From NCBI GenBank assembly GCA_024220525.1, contig JAMYWO010000117.1:65121-129120 (forward strand): a stretch of DNA of 64,000 bases. Reading direction: 5' to 3'. Source of the stretch: Cochliopodium minus. Its lineage: Eukaryota; Discosea; Himatismenida; Cochliopodiidae. The notes beneath the pieces were generated by a model, which did not search any database, had not been told where the DNA came from, and worked only from the letters and a program-made list of their open reading frames with translations. How positions within the stretch are numbered: the stretch's first letter is position 1; each line of letters opens with the position of its first letter. Position numbers and translations under genes: made by a program. Below, piece after piece: positions 1 to 10,553 of the stretch.

Positions 1-226
1 TTTATTTTTTTAAGGATTACAAGAAAGACTCCAAAAAGAATTGGGCTCACGTGGACAAAAACAAAAACCAAAATTTATTGCTTCCAACTACAGATCGGAG
101 AGAAAATACAGTTCTTGGATTGGTGGCTCTATTTTGGCTTCACTGGGAACTTTTCAGCAGTTGTGGATGTCTAAATCTGAGTTTCACGAGAATGGATCTG
201 CTTTCATAATTAAAAAATGTCCATAG
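1..226 (+). CDS. Actin-related protein 4 / BAF53-type, C-terminal end (partial)
   Basis: This is the last exon of an actin-fold protein whose 5' part lies outside the window. An acceptor AG (13-14) is followed by an open frame ending in TAG at 224-226. The end carries the actin-family C-terminal motif [17 protein letters not shown], preceded by IASN and ERKYSS and followed by a final KKCP. From family knowledge, LGTFQQ with a terminal KCP fits the ARP4/BAF53 (ACTL6A) branch better than conventional actin, which has LSTFQQ and ends KCF. ARP4 proteins are nuclear and work in SWI/SNF, INO80 and NuA4-type chromatin complexes. Only about 70 residues are visible, so the subfamily call rests on a short stretch. 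The exon starts right at the window edge and no upstream context can be read. Confidence 0.8.
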
Positions 227-280
227 AGAAAAAAAGTTTTTAAAAAAAAAGATTAAAAAATTTTTTTATTTAAATGTTTT

Positions 281-1686
281 TCATTTTTTTTCTTCTTCAG
301 GTTTATTTTCTTTTGGATTTTCCTCTTCTTTTTTTATCTCACCTTCTTTTTCGTTCTCTTTTTTGAGTAGTTTTTCAAGTTTTTGTAACAATCCATTTAC
401 TAAAAAAAAATTTTCAAAATAAAGAAAATATAAATTGATAACAAACAATGAAGAAATTACCTCGAAAAGTGTATTTTGTGAAAAAAAATATTTCAGAATT
501 TTCATAAACTTTTCCTTTTCTTTCTTCTTCTTTCAAAAAAAAGTCATTCGCATCCGAAAATCCACACAAAGGAGTTTTATTTTTGAAATTTTCCAAGAAA
601 TCTCCCAAATTGAACCAAGCAAAGTTTTGTTTTTCGTCATTCACTATTTCACTTTTAATTTGTTCAAAATTTTTTATTTTGAATATGAATTTTCAAAGAA
701 ACTTATAGTTTTTGTTTTTACGTTGGAAATACGATGTGAGGTAATGTTTGAACAAAACAAGCATATTTCCCTGACAAATTCCAAATGAGATCATCTGATT
801 CCAATTCTTTTACAGTTTCTTTGTAAATGTCATTACTTTCTTCATTAAATTCTCTCAAAGCAGTACTTTTGACTGTTTCATCAAATGTTTCTCTTTTTCT
901 TTTTTTAAATGAAATTAAATTTTTATTAAAATTAATTATTATTTTTTTCAGTTTCATTTTTTTTATTTTAATTTACCCTCCAAATTCACACCACACAAGC
1001 AAACCTTTCCTCATTTGAGATCCCAAAAACATAAAAGGCATTTCATTCACAAAACAAATGGGGATCACTCCTGCCGATTTGTACCCTCTGTTTGTTTAAA
1101 AAATAAAAAATATTGTAATAAAAATAAAAAGAAAAAAAATTAAAAAATATACCTGATGATTAATTGAATTTCTTTTTGATCAGATTGATTTGTTAAACTG
1201 TAAATTTTTGGAGGTGGCAACTCTATCACCACTTTCTTCGGTTTTTCTTTTCTAACATATTTGCGTTCTTTCTTTTCAGGTTTATCATCTTTTACACTAT
1301 CATTTCCTTTTTCCCCTTCATTTATTTTATTGACTCTCTCTTTTTTCTTCACTATTATACTTTTTTTTTGAGGAATCTTGTTGTCCTTTTTCTCATTATT
1401 TGTTGTCGAGTTGTTTTTAATGTTTGATTCACTTTCAAAGTTTTTCTTTTCTTTTTTTTCAACAAAATTGAAAATTTCTTCCTCGTTTTCTTCTTCATAA
1501 TCTTTTTTGATCAATCTCCTTAGTTTTTGGAATACTCCCTTTACTTTAAAAAAAATAACAAAAAAAAAAAATTCATATTTAATTGAAATTTATTGAAAAA
1601 GAAAAGAATTTACCTCGAAAAGTGTATTTTGTGAAAAAAAATATTTCAGAATTTTCATAAACTTTTCCTTTTCTTTCTTCTTCTTT
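281..1686 (-). CDS. Nudix-domain protein, 5' end lost at a one-base gap
   Basis: Visible exons, 5' to 3': 1686-1614 (cut by the N at 1687), 1543-1153, 1087-977, 898-722, 651-461 and 399-281; the stop TGA is 283-281. The reading phase is kept across every junction. Exons 1087-977 and 898-722 join to give EFGGKRETFDETVK followed by ALREFNEES. This is a Nudix box (E-x7-RE-x2-EE) with one extra residue between GGK and the first Glu. A Nudix hydrolase would cut a nucleoside diphosphate linked to another group; the substrate cannot be told. Before the box lies a long Lys/Glu-rich linker (about residues 30-150 of the visible part), and the C-terminus is also Lys/Glu-rich. The first visible exon is identical over 73 bases to 461-533, so this may be a two-repeat protein or an assembly artefact. 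Confidence 0.6.
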
Positions 1687-1687
1687 N
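1687..1687. other. One-base N: scaffold join or unresolved base
   Basis: A single N sits exactly where the second copy of a duplicated Nudix exon stops and an (AAAAT)n tract begins. The phosphatase gene entering from the right lacks its 3' exons and the Nudix gene on the left lacks its 5' exons. The N therefore most likely marks a join of unknown true length rather than one uncertain base. Confidence 0.7.
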
Positions 1688-2000
1688 AAATAAAAATAAA
1701 AATAAAAATAAAAATAAAAATAAAAATAAAAATAAAAATAAAAATAAAAATAAAAATAAAAACATAAAAAAAATAAAAAATGAACACAAAATTAAAATAA
1801 AAATAAAAAAAAATATCAAATAATAAAACAAAATAAAAAAAAATAAAACCAAAACAAAACATAACAAAACAAAACAAAACAAAACAAAACAAAACAAAAT
1901 GGTAAGTAATAATACAATAAACAATAAAAAATAATAAAAAATTTCGAAAAAAAATGTAAAAAAAAAATAAAATTTTTTAAAAAATGTTAAAAATATTTTT
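1688..2000. repeat. Simple-sequence tract, AAAAT then AAAAC units
   Basis: About 90 bases of perfect or near-perfect AAAAT units run from the gap, followed by degenerate A-rich sequence and then AAAAC units around 1855-1898. No coding sequence is seen. The tract lies in what should be an intron or the missing 3' part of the phosphatase gene. Confidence 0.85.
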
Positions 2001-2003
2001 TAC

Positions 2004-3220
2004 CATGTATCTACTTTCGTGGTTTCCTCTCAACATGTAGAATGAACGAGGGTATGCTATTTTGTAGGCGAACAATAAGAAAGCGACTTCACAAGAGAAA
2101 CATCCCCTGTCGACATAATCTCCCTAAAAAATAAAATAAAATAAAAATAAAAATAAAAAAAGTAAAAAAATAAAAAAATAAAAAAATAAAAATAAAAAAC
2201 AATAAAATGAAACAATGTAAAAATAAATAATAAATAATAAAAAAATAAAATAAAAAAATAAAAAAATTTCGAAAAAAAATGTAAAAAAAAAAAATAATAA
2301 AAAAATAAATAAATAAATAAATAAATTCAATTTCAATTTTTTTATGTTACTAAGAAGAGGTATTGGTTGTCCTTTGGATCACCTGCAGAGTTTAGCAAAG
2401 CAATCAAGTCAAAGAATTGTCCATGAATATCGCCCATGATGTTGATCGGAGCATTCAACCTCAAAACATTAGGTTCTTCTTGGAAAACACTTTTTTTAAA
2501 ACAAATTAAAAAATTAATAAAATAAAAAAAAAAATCAATAAAATAAAAAAAAATCAAAAAACAAAAATCACAATAAAATTAAAAAATATTAAAAATAATA
2601 TTTAAAAAAAAAATCAATAAAAAAAAATCAATAAAAAACAAAAAACAAAAAACAAAAAATGAAATGAAATTAATTAAAAAATATTAAAAATAAAAAATAA
2701 AAAATAAATAGAGATGTTCAAATTTTTGCATCAGTTTAAAATTTGTTAATTATAAATAAATATCCGCTAACAAAGTTGTTAAATTTTGGACATTCTAAAA
2801 AATAAAAAACAAAAAATGAAATCAAATCAAATTCTAAAATTTATAAACAAAATTAAAATAATAAAATAAAAAATAAATTCTAAAATTAAAATAAATAAAA
2901 TTAACAAAAATAAATAAAATAAAATTAATAAAATTAAAATTAATTACTTTTTAACAGAGGTGAAGAGTTGGATAATAGATTCATCACTTAATCTTCCTTC
3001 GTTTAAAAGATGCTTTTTGAGAGCCTCTACATCTGGGGCGGCCTCGGGTCCATTTGGAAACAATTCAGAAAGCTCCATTCTCTTTTGGTTGGGAATGGGA
3101 ACCTTTCAAAAAATATAATAAATAAATTAATAAATAAATAAATTACAATAATAAATAAAACGAAAAATTAAATGGTAAAAAATTAAATATAAAAAATTAG
3201 ATATTTTAAAATAAAAAAAT

Positions 3221-3253
<33 letters not shown>

Positions 3254-4911
3254 CAAAAAACAAAAAACAAAAAACAAAAAACAAAAAACAAAAAACAAAA
3301 AACAAAAATAAAAAATAAAAAATAAAAAAAATAAAAAATAAAAATAAAAAAAATAAAAAAAAATTAACAAAAAACAAAAATAAAAATAAAAAAAAATTAA
3401 CAAAAATAAAAAACAAAAATAAAAATAAAAAAAAAAATTAACAAAAATAAAAAAAATAAAATAACATTATTTAAAGGTCTTTCAGTGGTAGATCTTTTCT
3501 CCAAATTGTTTTTTTTGACTTTTTCCACTTTATTAACAACTTGCCAAAACAAAGGGTCAGAATCATTGACTCCCAAAGAATGAGATCTTTTATTGATGAT
3601 CCTCTTGCGAGCTTCTATGCTGGTATCTTTCTCTTTCTTTTCTTCTTTGTCTTCTTTATCTCCCTTTTCTTCATCTCCTTCATCTCCTTCTTCTAATTCT
3701 ACAACTGTTTTTTTGGTTAGTCTTAAATTGACCTTGGGTCCTTGCATTATGATCGATTTTCTTTTTTCCTAAGTACATTTATTGATATTTTAAAAATAAA
3801 AAATAAATAAAAAAATAAAAATAAAAAATAAATAAAAAAATTTAAAAAAAATATGGAATAAAAAATAAATTTAAAATTATAATTATGAAAATTAAATTAA
3901 AAAATTGAAAAAGGAGTTTTATAAAATTAAACATTAAAAAAAAATTATTTAAAAGTATTTTACCTCTAAATTGTTTTCATTTTTTATTATGGTATGTTTT
4001 CTTCCCATTGAAGAAGAACTTTTCAATCTTTCTCTTTGTTTAAGATCAACATTGGTGTTATTTTCTTTTTTGTTGTCTTCTATTTGGACGTCCTTTGATT
4101 TTATCCTCACTTTCACTTGAATTTTTTCTTCCTCTTCTTTGGTCCACACATAAAAATATTTCCCATCTTTTATTTCGCTTGTAGTAACTTTTCCAATCAG
4201 TCCTTTTTTTTTAAATTTTAATTTAATTTATGTGGATATATATCCTTTTTTAAAAATTAAGATTCTTTTTGATCATAATCTATAATGAAATTTCTTAGTA
4301 AAATGATAATGGAGAAATATTAATCTATAAAAATGTTAATATGATAATTTGAATCTCACGAATCAATCATAAATTAAGTTATGTTGAGATATAAAAATTA
4401 ATCCAAATTATATTGCTCTGATTTAAATTCTATAATTGGATTGTGATCAAAATATAAGGTTTCTCCGAGAATAATTATTTCAATAACAAATAAAATAGAA
4501 TCCATTATCGATGAATGTTATTAAAAATTGATAGATGATATTTTATGTTTTTTGATTTTATATTCTCCTCTTTTCAAAATTTTTTTTTTTTGTTAACCTT
4601 TATCCCTCAATTTCTCCAAGATGGTCACTGCACCCTTTCTCGTGGATGCAAATTTTAATTCGATGATGCAATTCACTGCCTCGCTTCCAACCCAGCAATT
4701 CTTATATGTTTTGAAAAGATATTTTCGATTCTTCACTTCCAATGTCTTCCTCAAATTGATATAAATATCTGACAACTAAAAAGAGGAAACATAAAATATA
4801 TAGAAAAATGAATTAGTGAAATGGCTTCATTTTTAATTTCATGAACATAATGAATTATGATTTATCTCAATTGAGATTTTTTCTTACATTTATTGAACGT
4901 TTTTCAGACAT
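2004..4911 (-). CDS. DEP domain-calcineurin-type Ser/Thr phosphatase fusion, 3' end missing
   Basis: Exons: 4911-4888, 4775-4598, 4202-3964, 3768-3466, 3102-2948, 2489-2351 and 2123-2004, all in phase; further exons fall into the gap at 1687. Residues about 9-90 form a DEP domain (NLRKTLEV, the conserved [12 protein letters not shown], then [12 protein letters not shown] and FYVW). A Lys/Glu-rich linker follows. The last part is a PPP-family phosphatase: GDIHGQ, the junction-spanning YLFLGDYVDRG, and LRGNHESR are the metal-binding motifs, and the sequence ahead of GDIHGQ resembles calcineurin A. The calmodulin-binding and autoinhibitory parts would lie in missing sequence. A PPP enzyme removes phosphate from Ser/Thr; a DEP domain usually gives membrane or G-protein contact. 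The fusion rests on exon 3768-3466, which is in frame with both halves and preceded by an AG. A separate start at the ATG 3747-3745 is the alternative. Confidence 0.7.
3190..3450. repeat. A-rich simple repeat, AAAAAAC and AAAAAT units
   Basis: About eight consecutive AAAAAAC heptamers (3248-3307) are flanked by AAAAAT-type units. It fills an intron of the DEP-phosphatase gene. Open frames through it encode only Phe/Leu/Tyr runs and are not genes. Confidence 0.85.
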
Positions 4912-5196
4912 TTGATATTTTTTTATAGTGAGAAATTTTATTTCAACAAAGAAATTCAAATGAAATTTTTTATTTTTTTTTTTTTGAGAATTGTCTGAAG
5001 ATTTAAATCTGAATCCAATAAACTTTTGAAATCATCTTCAACATTTGTCGTTAAAATGATTAATTCGATAAATGAAAGTTCTTTTATTTCGATTAGATAG
5101 TTTAATTAAAGAATGTTTCACAAAGAGACAAACGATGAGCACAAACAAAACTAGTAAACTTTTTTAAAAAAAAACAAAAACAAAATTTAATAGTTT

Positions 5197-5930
5197 TCAA
5201 AGTTGGAGATATTCTTCCTCTTCATATAACAAAGAATCTACTTTTGTCAAATTGGCCCATTTTCCTATCCACCCCAACTCACCGTGATTACAGCAATCGA
5301 GACTTCCATAAAACGTAGCGCATATGGCCAAGTGGGGAGAAGTTGTCTTCCAACTAAACTCTCCTTTTTGCTTTATTTTTTTGAAGCCATTGATGTGATG
5401 CATTGGTCGAGAAGTTAGCCTTTAAAATTTCATTTAAAAATTAAAAAGAAAAAAAAATATTAAAAAAAATATTTAAAAAAAATTAATAAAATTAAAAAAT
5501 AAATTATTTTTCAAAATTATTCATCAAGAATAAATTACCAATAAACCTTCCATTTATAACATTTCAATTTTCTCTTACAAAAAAATCCAAACGTTAACAT
5601 CCACGCTATAAAAACAAGCAACTCTATTATCATTCCAACTGTCAAAAGGATCAATCCAAGAGGAATCTTTGACAAGAATAAAAAAAAATGTTCTAAATTT
5701 ATCGTAGACATCTTAAAAAATTTTTACTAATACAACAGAAGTGGGTATTAGAATTCGCAATACCCTTTTGTTACATCCATATTTCCTTTTTCCAATCAGA
5801 AAAGGTGATCTTTGAAAAAATTTAAATAAAAAAAAAAAATCAAATTTTTTTTTGAAATTTACAGCAAAGCCAATCCTATGTATCCAATTCTATTGAATTT
5901 AGAAATACAATGCTCGCTGATAAACATCAT
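5197..5930 (-). CDS. Small membrane protein of unknown function
   Basis: Exons 5930-5863, 5809-5728, 5666-5539 and 5419-5197 (TGA at 5199-5197) join in phase to 166 residues. The start is the first of two ATGs at 5930-5925. A hydrophobic stretch (about residues 48-90) can form two membrane helices with a short turn: SVVLIPLGLILLTVGMI, then LLVFIAWMLTFGFF. It is followed by a Lys-rich segment and a tail containing a TSPHLAICATFYG motif and an acidic EEEEYLQL end. I recognise no family. The second helix spans a clean junction (PTSVVL|IPLGL), which supports the intron at 5727-5667. The gene starts 27 bases from the end of the next small gene on the same strand. Confidence 0.55.
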
Positions 5931-5956
5931 ATAAATAAAAGTAAATTTTAATTTTT

Positions 5957-6343
5957 TCAAAATTTTTTTTCTTGCCAGTTCATTCCTCCACGTGATTGCA
6001 TCACGTCTTGCATTTTCAATCTGTTATTCAACTTGAATAGTCTTCTTTTTTCGATAATTTCATTACGTTTATTTTGAATATCCCTCAATAACTAAATTGA
6101 AATGAAAATTAGATTCAATTAATCAATAAAACTTTGATTTTTACAAATGAATTGTCCACTATACTCTTGCTTTATTTGTTTTCTTTTAATTTTTAAAGTT
6201 TTTATAAACTCTTTTTACAATTCCCTATTCACTTCCCTCAATTGAGATGAGGCTTTTAATATATATTCTGGCTTATTTGAATAGATGTATGAAAATAAAA
6301 TTGTTTGTTTTATCCCGCTTGGAAGTTTGTTGAAATTTTCCAT
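5957..6343 (-). CDS. Hypothetical small basic protein
   Basis: A likely start ATG (6343-6341) opens 41 codons to a GTAAAA donor at 6218. Joining to 6083 gives a frame running to TGA at 5959-5957, for 83 residues in all. A second donor/acceptor pair in the same intron (GTGAAT with TTTAG) would also keep the frame. The protein is basic and looks helical (EIIEKRRLFKLNNRLKMQDV). No family is recognised. An overlapping frame in the last exon also looks protein-like, so the gene model is uncertain. Confidence 0.35.
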
Positions 6344-6754
6344 TTTTTTTATTTTTTAAAGAGAATTTAAAAAGAAATGAATATCATTCTTTAATCTTTT
6401 GTGTTCTATGAATTTCAAGCAAGTGTAATTTATTCCAAAGCATATCAAAATTTTTTATTGTTCCAAAAAATAATTTTTTTCAGTTCACCTTTTAAAAATA
6501 TCTAATCCATCCTTTTCAAGATTTTGATTTCAAAGATATGAGAGATTAAGAAATCATTTGATCTTTTGACAAACAAGAAAATATTTCATTTTTTTAATCT
6601 TATTCCTTTCAGAAAAAAAATTAAAAAATTGCTCAATAATTCTCAAATATATCTATCTTCCGAACTGAATTTAATAAAGATCATTCGTTCAATTAATAAA
6701 TTTTATTCACTTCATTGCTATAGTTCATAAATTTAAAGATAGAAAGAAAAAACA
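6344..6754. other. Divergent intergenic region
   Basis: This A/T-rich stretch of 411 bases separates the small minus-strand gene from the RhoGEF gene. It presumably holds both promoters, but I see no distinct motif, repeat or open frame of substance. Confidence 0.5.
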
Positions 6755-9700
6755 ATGGGGAATCTTACAGAGAAAGAAAATGCAACATTGGTGATACAGA
6801 CAGTATATAGAATGAAGGTCAAAAGAGAAGAATATATCAAAATGAAGAGAGCTGCATTGATGATTCAAAAAAATTGGAGATGTCACAAAATGAGAAGCAA
6901 TTACCTTAAATTAAGGAGATATACAGTGATGATACAATCAAGATATAAAGGAAGCAGAGATTATAAAAGTTACAGGACTATCAAACAAACTTCAAACAAA
7001 ATGAAGTCAATCTATAAGATGAAGAAGCAAAAGAAGATATACAAGATATTGCATCATAAAACAAATATAATCAAAGAATTATTGAAGACAGAAATTAGCT
7101 ATGTAATTTTTTATATATTCAAAGTATAAGATACCATCCCAATAAAATTCAGCAAAAATAAAATATATTTGCTTTTTTATCAAAGATTGGAGATTATATT
7201 AATATCTTTTCAATAAGCTTTCTAATAAATTAATATCCAAACTTTCGAATTTAAAAAATATAAATAAATCGAAGAACACGTATTGAATAATATATTGAAT
7301 AATTCATTTTTGTTTTGCCCAAAGAATAATCAGATATAAAAATCAGTTCAATAGAATGATTTATTCGATTAAATTTATTTAATTAAAAAAAATTTGAAAA
7401 TATCAAAATAATTGACATTAATAATTTAAATAAAAATTTAATTTAATAAATTAAATAAATTATTGAATAACTTTTTTCTATTCTTCATTTTTCATAATTT
7501 TTTTTTTCAAAGATTAAAAGTTTGGAGATAGTAGTAAACCACTACATGGAGCCACTCAAACTGAGTCTAGTGAACGATCCCATAGTGGACAAGTTCAAAA
7601 TAAAGGAAATCTTCTCTGTGATCGACATCATTTATGCTGTAAATAAAGAACTTCTCAAAAAATTTGAAGTGAAAATCAAAAAATGGAGTTATTTCCAAAA
7701 CCTAGGTGACATATTTTTATCATTGGTAAAAAAAATTTATTTTAATTGATTATTTTATTTATAAACTAAATATTTATTTATTTTATTATCACATTTGTTT
7801 ATAATTAAAATTTTACATTTTATTTTAATTTAATTGATTATTTTAATTTATTTTTATTTTTTATTTATTATCGAAACTCTTATTTTAATTCACAAATTTT
7901 TAGGGAGACTCACTAAAAATATCAACACAATATATCAACAACTACGACAATGGCATCACCTCTCTCAACAACGAAATAAAAACCAACCCCAAATTTGCCA
8001 AGTTTCACGAGGAAACCAAAAACTCAACCATGGTCATCGCCAACCGAAATGATCTCAAAAGTCTTTTAATTCAACCTATTCAAAGAATACCAAGATGTAA
8101 CATTCAGAATTATTTTTAAATTTTTTTTTTTTTTTTTATTTTTATATTTTATTTTTTGTTTTTTATTTTTTTTTATTTTTTTTATTAAATAATTCATTGG
8201 TTATTTTTTTATTTTTTCTTTTTTATTTTTATTTTTATTTTTTATATAGATCAACTCTTCTTGGAGCAAATGTTGGAGAACACACCCAAAGGTATAAATT
8301 TCTTTCATTCTACTTTCACAAAATAACTTTTAAAAATTTATTATTTAATAAATAATAAAAAAGACCACACAGACTATGAAAACCTCCAAAAAGCATTAAC
8401 CAAAATGAGGGATATAAATATCATTATTGGTAAATTTTAAAATTTTTAAATGTAATTTATTATACTAAAAAAAAATCATTTTTTTTAATTTGTTTATTAT
8501 TTTTCATTTTTCTATTTTAATAAATTTTTTTTTATTTTTTAAAATTTTTTGAACTTTGAATTTATTTTTTTTATTTTAATAAATTTTTTTCAGATTAATT
8601 TATTTTTTAAAATTGAACAAATAATTTTATAAAGATATTTGTTTTAATTAAATTTCTTATATTTGTTTCACGTTAGAATTTATTCAAATTTTTTTATTTC
8701 AATTTTTTTTCAAAAATAAATTTAATTTAATTTCAAAATTTTTTTTTTTATTAGATCACAGAAGAGGAAACGCGGAGAATTTCAGAAAAATAGTAGAGAT
8801 TTTCAACAAAGTGATACCCAAAGTCACTGGGCTCGTGGAACCCAGTAGAAAATACATCGACCAGGGGGTCATAAAAGCTTCTCTCAACAAAAAACATTTC
8901 AAGGACTGCCACTTCTTTCTTTTCAATGATCTCTTGTTGATCACAAAGTTTGCTAACAAAGGTTTAAAATAAAAATTTTTGATAAAAAATTTTAATAAAT
9001 AATAAATAATAAAAATTAAAAAACAAAAAATCAAATTTAAAAATTAATAATAATAATAAAAATTTTAAAAAGAAATCATGAAAATAATGATAAAAATCAT
9101 TAATGAATAAAAATTAAAAAAATAAAATAAAAAATAAATAAAATAAAAAATAAAAAAAATAAAAAATTAAAAAATTTCATTAAAAATAATTTAAAAATGA
9201 AAAAAAAATAATCATTTAATATTTAAAAGTTTCGGGGATGTACGATGTGATCGAGATGATAGAGTTTAAAGGAGTAACGATCAAGAAAGAGAATAACAAT
9301 GGAAACAAAACTTTCGTCTTAGCTGATCACGCCAATTTTTGCGAATTTTACACTGAAGACAACGAAAAATATTTAATGTAAATTTAATTTAATTTTCATT
9401 TTTTTTTTTATCATTTTTTTTTTTTGTCAATTAATTTTTTTTATTTTGATTTTTTGTTTAAAATTTTTTTTTCTCATAATTTTTTTTTTGTAAATTAATT
9501 TTTTATTTTTTTTTGTTCAAATTTTTATTTTTTAATTTTAATTTTTTAAATTTTTTATTTTCATTTATTATTATTTATTTTATTTTTATATTTTTTATTT
9601 TCATTTATTATTTTAATTTATTATTTTTTTATTTTTTGTATTTTTATTTTCATTTATTATTTTTAATTTTTTTGTTAAATTAGTTTTTGTCAATGTTTCG

Positions 9701-10451
9701 AGAAATACACACAAGTCCAAACAAATTTTTTGGACATGAAGAAAAAGACCAACAAAGAACGGAGAACAGTGAATATTGCCCAGCGTTTTGAGGACACTTC
9801 TCAAAGACAAAGTACTCCCATGGACAAGTTCACTCACAAAAATAGGTAAAAAATTTGGATAAATTGTTGAAATATAAAAAAAAAATTAAAATAAAATATT
9901 CCAAAAAAATTTAATTTTAAAAAATTATTTTAATTAAAAAAAAAACTTATTAGTTTAAAATTCTTTGAATATAAATAAATAATTTAAAATCAAAAAAATA
10001 AAAAATTCAAATTTATTAAAATTATTTCGATACAAAAGAAAAGAAAAGTAAATTTAAAAAATTTTCAAAAAAAAATTTTGTTTAATAAAATAAAATAATT
10101 TTAAAAAAATTGTGATTTTTTTGTTCATAATAAAAAATTAATATAAATCATTTTAGACATTCTATGGCGGTTCTGAACAAAGAAGAACGAAGAGAAGAAA
10201 AGATAGAGAGGTTGTACAACATCCAAAACATTTTTTCCAACCAAATTTTGAACAAAAAAGTCCTCAAGATATCAGGTGTTACTTCCATCAACTTGAGTGA
10301 AGAAAAGATAGAGGGGAACAGCCCTGGATCCCTTCAGAAACTTTTTTTCATGAAGATCAACAAATCCAGCGGTCTTGGTTTTCCTAACAAGAAAATCGAT
10401 TTTAATAACGAAAATAATACCAATGATGACAAACGAAATAAAAAAAAATGA
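6755..10451 (+). CDS. Rho guanine nucleotide exchange factor with IQ motifs (IQ-DH-PH)
   Basis: Nine exons (6755-7102, 7513-7725, 7904-8096, 8250-8291, 8364-8429, 8755-8961, 9230-9377, 9684-9845, 10157-10451) join in frame to 557 residues. Residues 10-75 hold three IQ-type repeats (LVIQTVYRMKVKREEY, LMIQKNWRCHKMRSNY, VMIQSRYKGSRDY), which bind calmodulin or light chains in known proteins. From about 105 to 300 is a DH domain: ELLKTEISY and SLEIVVNHYMEPL at its start, then LLIQPIQRIPRY, the conserved helix that contacts the GTPase. A PH domain follows (FKDCHFFLFNDLLLIT). The tail is Lys/Asn-rich. The protein would load GTP onto a Rho/Rac GTPase, probably in actin control, with calcium/calmodulin as a possible input through the IQ repeats. 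Confidence 0.85.
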
Positions 10452-10553
10452 ATTTAAAAGAAAAATATATTAAAACAATTTTGAAATTTCCAATTTTTAT
10501 TATTAATTTTATTATAAATTAAAAGATAAGAAAAAATAAAAATTAAAAAATTT

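Noticed and set aside
1688-1760. AAAAT array as a telomere or satellite
   Set aside because: It is short, inside a gene, and the same unit occurs in introns all over the window.
1590-1924. Minus-strand frames of Phe/Ile/Leu/Tyr runs
   Set aside because: They are translations of AAAAT/AAAAC simple repeats, have no domain content and cross the N; the same holds at 2124-2336, 3183-3416, 47602-48183 and 54953-55361.
5957-6020. Upstream extension of the small membrane protein through an overlapping frame (TWRNELARKKILKKL)
   Set aside because: It needs a splice with no compatible upstream exon; the ATG pair at 5930-5925 is simpler. The reading remains possible.
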